23,576 nucleotides of DNA. It comes from Cyclostephanos tholiformis. Lineage: Eukaryota > Bacillariophyta > Thalassiosirophyceae > Thalassiosirales > Thalassiosiraceae. The position numbers and the translations under genes are program-made. The DNA lies in contig JALLPB010001250.1 in assembly GCA_036939975.1 (NCBI GenBank), positions 1-23,576 on the forward strand, given 5' to 3'. Under the pieces are notes generated by a model that searched no databases, had not been told where the DNA came from, and saw only the letters and a list, made by a program, of their open reading frames with translations. How positions within the stretch are numbered: the stretch's first letter is position 1; each line of letters begins with the position of its first letter. This document shows positions 9,268-17,600 of the stretch, piece by piece.

Positions 9268-12200
9268 GGAGGAGACGGATTCCAAGACTGGCACCAAGAT
9301 CTATTCAATAACGCACAGACTGACATCACCGTGGTAGTAAATGTGGGAACAGTGCCTAAGTCAAAGTTGTTAGCCAGACGAAATGTAAATTCAGACCTTG
9401 TCAATACAGATTCCGAGGTTGATATTGATTCGGACAATGATTCATCCTCTGATTCGGATGAAAAGTCATCTTATGAAACTGGCAAAGAGGAGGTGCTTGA
9501 GTTTGGTACCAATTCGGACGATGATTCATCTTCTGAAACTGGCAAAGAGGATGTGCCGGATACTCCTGAAGATGACGCCAACGTAGATTTCAATGTATCT
9601 CAGGAAAGTGATGTCGATGAGAATGCTGTAAAAGGAAACGTTGAATTTGATGTCTCTCGGGAAGGTGAGATTGCTGAGAATGCTGTCGCATCTGTGTGCG
9701 ATAGAACGGATACACTCCAACACAGTAGTGTTGTGTCTGGAGTTATCCCATGCGATTGGGCATCTCTCGGTGTATGCACACAGATAGGGTTGGCACCAAT
9801 GGTCTGTCAAAGAGAGGGATGTGAAACACCAGTGCATCACCTGTGTTACATTGCGGCGACAAAAAATGAGGAGTCAATCTCATATTACTGTCGAGAACAC
9901 ACACTGAGCTACTCTTCACTCCATTCGAACAATGATTTTGTTTCTGTGCTTTCAACAAGAAATGAGAACAAAGTTCATGATGGTATTTTTATTCCTACGG
10001 TGCCTCCAACAACCAATCATGCGAACAAAGTAAATGATGGTAGCTTTGTTCCTGCTCTTCCACCTATTGAACTTCCACAGTTCTGGATATGCCACAAATG
10101 TCATGCCATCCTACCTCAGAATAGGAAAAAGTGTGGTGGGTGCAATGCATGGAGAGACGGAAAGCGTGGTAAACGGCAAAGAGAGTCATCTACTAAAGAA
10201 AATAATAGCAAAGTTTCAAAAAAAAAGAAATCAAAGAAAGTCAATGTGGAGAATGTTGTTCTAGAGAATAACCAAGATGCCATTAGTCCAATCACCACCA
10301 CCAAACAGGTGACTAAAGATACCGAGACAGATCTGTCACAAGGCGACAGTTTGTCGCTTAATGCTGAATCGTTAGAATCAAGCAGTTGGGTTGTGGGTGA
10401 CGATAACACATTGACTAGGATGATTAATGATGACACAGTGCTCCGCCTACAGAAGGAAGATGATAATGACTATGGCGATGGAGGTACTTCTGATGGAGAA
10501 GGTCTCGGATTTGAATGTTCTGACGGTTTTATTTCGGAAATGAATACGGCAAGTCGTGATCGAACTTTGAACGATAACGATGAAATAGAGGGCGACATTG
10601 TTGGGGATACTGACGAGACGAGTTGTTTAGTAAACGATGATTCAACAGAGGCCGCTGATATACTAGGAGGACTATACGGTGCACCAAAGAGTTGGCATCC
10701 TCCAACTGTTCCAGATAATTGGACTGCACCAATGAGGAAGGCAGATAAAGGGGAGATAGCCTTTGATCAAGTTGACAACCCCGGCAATTGGTGTGAATAT
10801 ACCTTTCGTCCTAAGTTTCATGAATCGACAAAAAACTATCTCTATCACTGCATGCCGGCTGGAGCAAGACCGGTACCCCTAGACCCAACGTCCAACAAGA
10901 GAGTTACTGGAGGGTACGAATTTTTCTACAATGGTTGGGAACTCAAAGATCAGTCAGTACACAACTGTCGGTTGGGAGCAACGAGAGAAAATTTGTTTCC
11001 TGAAGATAGATCTGCAAAGCTTGACATTGACTACCTAAAGAAGATGGGCCTAACAAAAGAAAGAGTAATTGAGTGTGACGCTCTATTCTTCTACCAGCTA
11101 TTGGTGCCAGTATGCGACCCAAAGTTGTCAGGAATCAAAGACGATCCACGGATGGGATTCTATGAAACAGTTGCGCAGTGCACCAACACATATGCATATG
11201 GAATGAAGAACAGAGGGGGCACCCGTGGACACATGTTCAAGCCAACCAGCGCGCCAGAACTATTAGTTTGGGATGGCATTGTTATCCGGAATCTAAACAA
11301 TAACATACATGACTGTTGGATGACCAATCAAACGAATACATATGATGGCTTGATCGCGCGCACCATGCATTTTCGTAGGTGGGTAGATATCAAAAGTTGC
11401 ATGAAGCAAAATATGTTTTATTTGGAGAAGGATAGAAAAGACCCTGAGTATGACCCTACCCAGAAGTATCGCTTAATCTGGGACGTAATGACACACAACA
11501 TGAATCAAATCCTTCTGCGTGGGGGACTGGATGTTACTTGTGATGAGACTACATGGGCCAATTCAAGCTATGCAGACGTACACAGTCGTCTTTTGGGGAA
11601 GAAAACGGACAAGGGAGGCCAACACGTATTACTCCTCGATTCTGTGAGGAGGTATCTTTACGCTTGGACTCCACGACATAAGTTCTTTGAAGTAAAGGCT
11701 CCTTTCACAGCATCAGGTCCAGCGGAGGTGGTGCGTCTGATAGATAATATCAGACCTCTTATTATGGGAGAAGAGAAGGATGACAACGACAACAGGCGAC
11801 AAATATTTCAACAAAAAATTCACATTGCAATGGATAACTACTTTAGTGGTGACGAGATCCTGAAGTTTTTAGGAGAGAGAGGTTGGAAAGCAACTATGAC
11901 ATGCCGTAGGGATCGACTGCCAAAAGACGTTAATCGGATGTACTTCCATCACCTGAAAGGACAGAAGGTGGACAACAGGTCAAGGGTAGCGAGGTTTGAG
12001 CAGCCAGTGATTGCGGTCAAACAAGTAACGCATCCCAATGATTCTGGAAAACGTGACTATACACTCACTCATGTATCCTTTCAGTCTACAGGAGGGACAA
12101 ATATATCATCAGTGAATGCATTATCATCAGTTGGGTTGTATGTACGAGAACGGAACAAAGGCCGCGGGAGCGGTAAGAGACGATGGGGGATCGAGATGAA

Positions 12201-12987
12201 TGAGGCACGTGAAACTTACCTAAAAAACTACAGTGCAGTGGACAAAATTGATCAGATGCTACTCGGATGGGATGTAACTTACAAAAGTTGGAAGTGGTGG
12301 CATGCACCGATGAGACACGGAAAGGCAATTGCTTTGAGTATGGCGTACCAGTTGTATCTGCAATGTTCAGAAGGAGGTGTGGATCCAGAATGGAAGGTTA
12401 CGCCGGTATCGGGTCCACAATTCCGTCAAAAACTATCAAAACAAATGGTGACGTATAGGCCGTCAGAACTCTATTATCCCGGAGATGAAAAGATGAGAGA
12501 GGCAACAATAAAGAAAAAAGGGATGCGTGGAAAGGACAACGATGATGGTGTGCCTACGGTTGAGATTGACAAAAACACAAGAAGGGTGGCATATGACAAG
12601 TATCTTGATGTAAAAACACCGGGACGTGGAAAGAAGAGTCGTCTGTGCTCTGGCAATTTGGCACTTTTGAAGGAACATATCAACAGTATGCACACTACAC
12701 ATGCGGGGGCATGTAAGATGTGTGGAGACAGAACTTTCATGAAGTGCAAGCTATGCGATGCACATCTATGTCTAAAGAGCGGAACTAGCGGTAGCAGTCT
12801 TTCTTGCTCGATTGATTTTCATGACGATCACTTGTACGGTCTAGGAATGATGGATCGAGTTGAGTTGTTCAATGTTCAGAAGTCAAAGTTTAGGAAGCCA
12901 AGCGCACGGGAGGTAAAGGAGAATAGGAACTACATGAGCGAATTGATGCTAAGGTATGAGAATGACATGAAGGGAACGAGGATGTAA
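9268..12987 (+). CDS. piggyBac-like transposase, second part (same frame, catalytic domain)
   Basis: The frame stays open from the TAA at 9265 to a TAA at 12985-12987. The first in-frame ATG is only at 9799, inside a finger, so the segment lacks a good start of its own and should be a continuation of the 8017 ORF. Counting from codon 9331: acidic Ser/Asp region 28-120; PHD-like Cys/His cluster 141-190; RanBP2-like finger FWICHKCHAI with CGGCNAW at 251-273; Lys run near 297 that could be a nuclear signal; DDE_Tnp_1_7 domain from about 450. Catalytic Asp candidates are D738 in DVTCDETTW, D835 in IAMDNYFSG, and D971/D974 in NYSAVDKIDQM followed by WKWWHAP. A C-terminal Cys/His finger (ACKMCGDRTF through CSIDFHDDH) spans 1128-1166. 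All expected catalytic residues are present. It would cut and paste the element through the 23-bp ends. Confidence 0.85.
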   Translation, partial: GGDGFQDWHQDLFNNAQTDITVVVNVGTVPKSKLLARRNVNSDLVNTDSEVDIDSDNDSSSDSDEKSSYETGKEEVLEFGTNSDDDSSSETGKEDVPDTPEDDANVDFNVSQESDVDENAVKGNVEFDVSREGEIAENAVASVCDRTDTLQHSSVVSGVIPCDWASLGVCTQIGLAPMVCQREGCETPVHHLCYIAATKNEESISYYCREHTLSYSSLHSNNDFVSVLSTRNENKVHDGIFIPTVPPTTNHANKVNDGSFVPALPPIELPQFWICHKCHAILPQNRKKCGGCNAWRDGKRGKRQRESSTKENNSKVSKKKKSKKVNVENVVLENNQDAISPITTTKQVTKDTETDLSQGDSLSLNAESLESSSWVVGDDNTLTRMINDDTVLRLQKEDDNDYGDGGTSDGEGLGFECSDGFISEMNTASRDRTLNDNDEIEGDIVGDTDETSCLVNDDSTEAADILGGLYGAPKSWHPPTVPDNWTAPMRKADKGEIAFDQVDNPGNWCEYTFRPKFHESTKNYLYHCMPAGARPVPLDPTSNKRVTGGYEFFYNGWELKDQSVHNCRLGATRENLFPEDRSAKLDIDYLKKMGLTKERVIECDALFFYQLLVPVCDPKLSGIKDDPRMGFYETVAQCTNTYAYGMKNRGGTRGHMFKPTSAPELLVWDGIVIRNLNNNIHDCWMTNQTNTYDGLIARTMHFRRWVDIKSCMKQNMFYLEKDRKDPEYDPTQKYRLIWDVMTHNMNQILLRGGLDVTCDETTWANSSYADVHSRLLGKKTDKGGQHVLLLDSVRRYLYAWTPRHKFFEVKAPFTASGPAEVVRLIDNIRPLIMGEEKDDNDNRRQIFQQKIHIAMDNYFSGDEILKFLGERGWKATMTCRRDRLPKDVNRMYFHHLKGQKVDNRSRVARFEQPVIAVKQVTHPNDSGKRDYTLTHVSFQSTGGTNISSVNALSSVGLYVRERNKGRGSGKRRWGIEMNEARETYLKNYSAVDKIDQMLLGWDVTYKSWKWWHAPMRHGKAIALSMAYQLYLQCSEGGVDPEWKVTPVSGPQFRQKLSKQMVTYRPSELYYPGDEKMREATIKKKGMRGKDNDDGVPTVEIDKNTRRVAYDKYLDVKTPGRGKKSRLCSGNLALLKEHINSMHTTHAGACKMCGDRTFMKCKLCDAHLCLKSGTSGSSLSCSIDFHDDHLYGLGMMDRVELFNVQKSKFRKPSAREVKENRNYMSELMLRYENDMKGTRM

Positions 12988-13040
12988 CTTGAACCATTGG
13001 AAATAGCAAAGAATTTAGAATTGAATGTAATTAACTAGAG
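12988..13040. other. Spacer after the transposase stop
   Basis: Short AT-rich 3' flank of the transposase before the tandem array; nothing else recognised. Confidence 0.35.
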
Positions 13041-13915
13041 ACACATGGTACAGAAATGATGAGGTTTGTACCTCTCGAAGTGAAGTTTGTAACTACAATG
13101 ATAAAAATACGTCATTTGAACGTGGGATATGGTATGTAATAGATCGAATATCCAAAATCGTCTTTATTAAAAACTGTAGTTGGGAGCTTCGCACTATGAA
13201 GTTTACAACAATAATCATAAAAACACACTAGCCATAGATAGGAATTGGGATGTAATAAATTAAAACGTAATATTGGATGTATTCAAAAACTATTGTTTGT
13301 AACTTCAACAAATGAAGTTACCAACTACAGTCATAAAAATTAAATGAATCTACGAAGGAAATAGTATGCAATACCTCGGAAGGGAAAACATGTGTTTATT
13401 AAAAAAATATAGTTCGCAACTACACCATCTGTAGTTTACAACTATAATCATAAAAATTTTTGGTAACTACGTAGGATTTAGTACGTAATACAACTTGACG
13501 AAAAAATTGTGTATATTCAAAAAATATAGTTTGCACATACATAATATGAAGTTTACAGCTATAATAATAAAAAATTTTAGTCTCTACATGGGAATCAGTA
13601 CGTAATACAACTGGACGAAAAAATTGTGTCTATTCAAAAACTATAGTTTGTAGCTTCACTTTTTATAGTTGACAACTGTAATTATAAAAAAAATTTCGTT
13701 ATACGTAGGATTTAATATAAGATACATCGAATCGAAAAACCAGTGTGTATCGCAAAAATAGAGTTGGTATCTCTGAATACTGAAGCTAACGTCTATATAC
13801 ATAAAAATCTTTCTGTTACACATAGGAATTAGTACATCATACAAATTGGAGCTGGCGGAAATTTGGGCAAAAAATCAAGTTCACAGCTCGTCACTTTGAA
13901 GCTACAAACTACAGT
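13041..13915 (+). repeat. AT-rich tandem array, 116-117-bp units, right subterminal region
   Basis: Seven diverged units can be phased by a conserved ATAAAAA at 13101, 13217, 13333, 13450, 13567, 13684 and 13801, steps of 116 or 117 bp. Each unit also carries an imperfect hairpin of the form GTTTGTAACTTCA, a short loop, then TGAAGTTACCAACTA, and a block like TAGTACGTAATACAA. An eighth, partial unit (TTTGAAGCTACAAACTACAG) runs into the right inverted repeat. No coding potential. Repeated subterminal motifs commonly serve as transposase binding sites; that role here is an inference. Confidence 0.85.
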
Positions 13916-13938
13916 GCGTGCGCCCAGACTAGACGATA
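13916..13938 (-). repeat. Right terminal inverted repeat
   Basis: Reverse complement of 7495-7517, perfect over 23 bases, ending in GACTAGACGATA at the outer side. The next base outward differs from the left copy. Confidence 0.85.
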
Positions 13939-14168
13939 CATTTACTTTCAGAGTGTATCGTACTCCAGAGAGAAAAAAATCTTGACAGAAGATTATCGTA
14001 TGGCGCCAAAAAAATACTGTTACACGCAATGTAACGGTCGGTCACAAGCCCGCGCGATAATAATTTATTGATTATTATACACTGCCTCCTCGCATCGTTC
14101 CCCCGCCCCCCCCCACCCGCCCCCCATCCACCATATCGCAATCCGGCAAAGCAAACGAACGAAGGGAG
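13939..14168. other. Upstream region of the myosin gene
   Basis: This separates the transposon end from the first ATG of the myosin frame. It changes from AT-rich to a C-rich stretch (about 14100-14128). It should hold the myosin promoter, so the transposon lies only about 230-720 bp upstream of the gene. No specific promoter motif was recognised. Confidence 0.4.
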
Positions 14169-14566
14169 ATGAAGCGAGGTGGGAATGTACCGTCCCACGA
14201 CGACGATAACGACGATAATGACGACAACAACAACGACGACGACGATGCCTCATCTTCGTCGGGATCCTATTACTCTCAATCGGCCATCTCCGATGGCCCA
14301 TCGATGACGAATTCTACGTCCGATGACGATTGGGCGCGCAGGATGTCGAACGTGACCAGCCTAACGTCCATGATGGCCGATTGGATGGGCGACGATGCAC
14401 CGGGGACGATGAAATCGAATAATTATACCGAGGGGAGGGAGGAGGGGGGGTTGGGAAGGGGTGGACGGGTCGTCGACGGATCGGCCGTGTCGTCGTCGCC
14501 GATACGATCGGGGGGTAGGAGGAGGCTGGTCCCGCTCGCGGCGCCGCCGCCGCGGGATAAGTGGGA

Positions 14567-14604
<38 letters not shown>

Positions 14605-14628
14605 AGTGGTGTGCGTGGAGGACGCGAA

Positions 14629-14659
<31 letters not shown>

Positions 14660-14661
14660 GT
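14169..14661 (+). CDS. Acidic/Gly-rich N-terminal extension of the myosin, frame broken at a G-tract
   Basis: From the ATG at 14169 an open frame reads MKRGGNVPSHDDDND, a long Asp/Asn/Ser-rich disordered stretch, and then a Gly run at 14569-14602. In the sequence as given this frame then leads to a stop at 14742-14744. The motor frame is open through the same Gly tract and into ten Ser codons before MAIGTPVYI. A tract of 33 rather than 34 G would join the two into one reading frame. I take this as the true N-terminus or an alternative one. A separate small gene is less likely because the frame ends inside the motor coding region. Confidence 0.5.
14569..14602 (+). repeat. 34-nt poly-G tract
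   Basis: Thirty-four consecutive G on the coding strand of the myosin gene. Its length modulo 3 decides whether the ATG at 14169 is in frame with the motor. Such tracts are hard to sequence and replicate. Confidence 0.9.
14629..14658 (+). repeat. (TCG)10 microsatellite
   Basis: Ten TCG units, read as ten Ser in the motor frame just before the ATG at 14662, and as Val or Arg runs in other frames. Confidence 0.85.
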
Positions 14662-17600
14662 ATGGCGATCGGCACCCCCGTCTATATTCGCGATGCGCAC
14701 TACTCGTGGATACCCGCGACGGTGGAATCGCAGGAGGACGATAGGGGTAGGGTGAAAGTCGCGATTCGCCTACCCCGAGATTGGGACGATTACACCGTCG
14801 AAGTGAAGGGTAGGGGTGGGGACTGGTACAGGACGGATCGACTCGTGAGGTTATCGGACTACGCGAACCGAGAGCTTCCGTTGCAAAACGTCGACGACTT
14901 CGACGTCGATGACGGCGCACTGAGACGACGCTCGAGCGGCGGCGCGTCCGTCATCGTATTGGCAACCACCCCCTCAACGGGCAAGAACGACATGGCCGAC
15001 CTCATGCATCTGCACGAGGCGTCGATATTGTACAACCTCAAGGCCCGTCACGCGTGTTCCCTGCCATACACGAGGGTGGGCGACATACTCGTTGCGGTGA
15101 ATCCGTTCACGTGGATCGAGGGATTATACTCCGAGGAGAGGCAGGACTTTTACGCCAGGAATCTGATATGGCAGGCCCGGCAACATCGTCGTCGTCGTCG
15201 TAGGAGGCATCGCGAGGGGGAACAGTCGTCGCCATCGCCGGGAGGGGGGGATGGTACGCTCGCCGACGGGATACGGCCGCTCGCTACCGCCGCATCGGAA
15301 AGGAGGGCGGTGGGATACGAACACGAGAAGCTGGGGATACACCCGCACGTGTACGAAACGTCGTCGTTGGCGTACCTAGGATTGGCCGTCGAGGGTATCG
15401 ACCAGACGATACTCGTCACCGGCGAATCCGGCGCCGGTAAGACGGAGACTATAAAGATCGTCATGAATCACCTCGCGACCGTGGAAAGATCTCGACCGGG
15501 CGGAACGTCAAATGGCGATCGCGGCTCGGACATTGTCACCAAAGTCCTACGAGCGAATCCTCTCTTCGAGGCGTTCGGGAATGCCAAGACCCTTAGGAAC
15601 GACAATAGTTCCAGATTCGGTAAGTTCACCCAGTTGCAGTTCGAAGTCGAGGCCGTCGATGACGACAACGACAGCGACGCAGAGGGGGATGGAGGGATAG
15701 TCCCGAGCTGTCGCCTTTCCGGTTCCAGGTGCACGACGTACTTGCTCGAAAAATCCCGCGTCGTGGGCGCGAGCGAGGGCGAGAGGACGTTTCACATATT
15801 CTACCAGCTCCTGGGCGCTCCCGACAATGACAAGCGCGAGATATGGGAAGAGGGACTCGTCGGGTCGCGCACGTCAGACTTCGCTTACCTGAGCAACACC
15901 TCGCCCGACTGCATCGACGGTCTCGCCAACGCCGATAACTGGCCCTACACCGTCTCCGCGCTTTCGGTGTTCGGGATCAACGGTGACACATTCTTGAACG
16001 TGATGAGATGTCTATGCGTTATATTGCAATTGGGGAACATGCAGTTCGATGCAGAAATGCAAGACGGGACGGAAAGATCCGTAACTTCGTCCTTAGACGA
16101 GCTTGAAAAATTGTCCTCGATCATGGGCGTTTCGAATACCGAGATTGAGACCGCGCTGACGAAGAGATTCATGAATACTCGCGGCGAGGAATTCACCATC
16201 TTCTTGAAACCGAACGAGGCGCGAGACGGCTGTGATGCTCTCGCTAAGGAGGTGAGTGAATGCGGCGGGTGCATTATATTTACATAAATCTGTTGCACTA
16301 TTTCTGATATGTTCATTTCTCCCGTGGTCGTTCCTCAAAGATCTACGCGAGGGTGTTCGATTTGCTGGTAACGAAATGCAACGAATCAACTGAGCCCAGG
16401 GGTTCTCGGGCGAATGATTATGGCACAATCTCCCTTCTTGATATTTTTGGGTTCGAAAGCTTCAACGTTAATCGGTGAGACAATCCTGAGTTGCTCCGCC
16501 ACGGTAGTATTTGATTTATCCTTCTTATCATGTAAATATTGCATCACTACCGCAGCTTCGAACAATTATGTATCAATTATGCAAATGAGCGACTACAGCA
16601 AAAGTATGTCATGGACAACTTTCGGGCCATCCAGCATGAATACACGGAGGAAGGAGTTAACATTTTCGATTTTTCGCTGGTGGACAACACTGATGTGATC
16701 GAGCTATTAGAAGGGAAGCTCGGCTTAATTACACAACTCAATGAAGAAAGCATGAAAAAAGGCCTCCACAGCACCGACGAGAACTTTGTTTACAAGGTGA
16801 GTGCTGTTATTCTATCACTTCTTCCAATCGTGTCAAATGAATCACATTAATTTAACAAAACAAGCACAACAGTTCAAGTTGGTCAACTTTAATTCAAGCC
16901 GTATGATCCAAGACCACCTTCATAGACCTTATGAATTTGGAATCCGCCATTATGCTGCTCCAATCAAGTATGATGCACGACGGTTCATTGAACGAAACTT
17001 AGACAAAATTCCAGTAGATTTGCTCAATTGCGCTTGTCGGAGTACTAATCCTATCATTCGAGAAGGGTTTCTACGTATGTCTTCGGCATTGATTGCTCCT
17101 AATTCTAAAGGACCTTCGATGAGGTCAGAAGCATCAAAGCACTTTGTTTTTACCAAATTTAAGCATCAGTTGACGTCGTTGATGACTGTCATAGAGAAGA
17201 GTCGAACTCGCTACATCCGATGTGTGAAGCCAAACAAAGAAATGACACCAAAAATAATGGACCACTCTCAAACAGTCTCTCAACTTGAGAGCGCTGGGCT
17301 CATCACTGCAGTTGTGATTTCTCGAGAAAGCTTCCCAAATAGGCTTTCGTATGAACTGATTATGGAAAGGTTTAGGTTCTTACAGTACAAGTTAGGCCCC
17401 AGCTGTCATTTGGATTCTGGGGACATCAAGGCTGATGCTGAAATTCTTCTCAGCCATCTCTTGGCTGGAATGACCGCCGACACTCATCAGGGCAAGGTGA
17501 AACCCTTTTCTTGTGGAAAGACGAAAGTTTATTTTCGAGCTGGGGCATTGGAATCGATTGAAACGAAACGTCAAAATTACTATGCAGAAGGAGCAATTAT

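Larger units (their letters stand above)
7495..13938 (+). mobile_element. piggyBac-like DNA transposon bounded by 23-bp inverted repeats
   Basis: A perfect 23-bp inverted repeat at 7495-7517 and 13916-13938 encloses 6,444 bp with one long transposase reading frame in the middle. The inside is clearly more AT-rich than the flanking host genes. The left subterminal region (7518-8016) is plain non-coding sequence, while the right one (about 12990-13915) is a tandem array. No TTAA, the usual piggyBac target duplication, is seen at either border. A TA lies at both outer ends but is part of the inverted repeat itself, so the target duplication is unresolved. The perfect repeats and long open frames suggest a fairly recent insertion, but a stop codon at 9265-9267 may have disabled this copy. 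Confidence 0.75.

Noticed and set aside
9257..9318. A 62-nt intron (GTAAGA to CACAG) that would remove the in-frame TAA
   Set aside because: It is not a multiple of three, and the joined frame meets a TGA at once.
9331..12987. Second transposase ORF as a separate gene starting at 9331
   Set aside because: The codon at 9331 is GTG and no ATG occurs until 9799, inside a finger; the frame is continuous with the upstream ORF apart from one TAA.
13041..13915. CRISPR-like array
   Set aside because: Units are 116-117 bp, degenerate throughout and contiguous, with no conserved short repeat plus unique spacer pattern; the context is a eukaryotic transposon end.
14169..14744. Independent small acidic protein gene
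   Set aside because: The frame runs into the myosin coding region and ends in a Val run that is just the TCG repeat read in another frame; a slipped G-tract explains it better.
14314..14920. Long minus-strand frames rich in Pro, Arg and Asp runs opposite the myosin start
   Set aside because: They are complements of TCG, GAC and poly-G repeats in the myosin coding strand and have no family motif.
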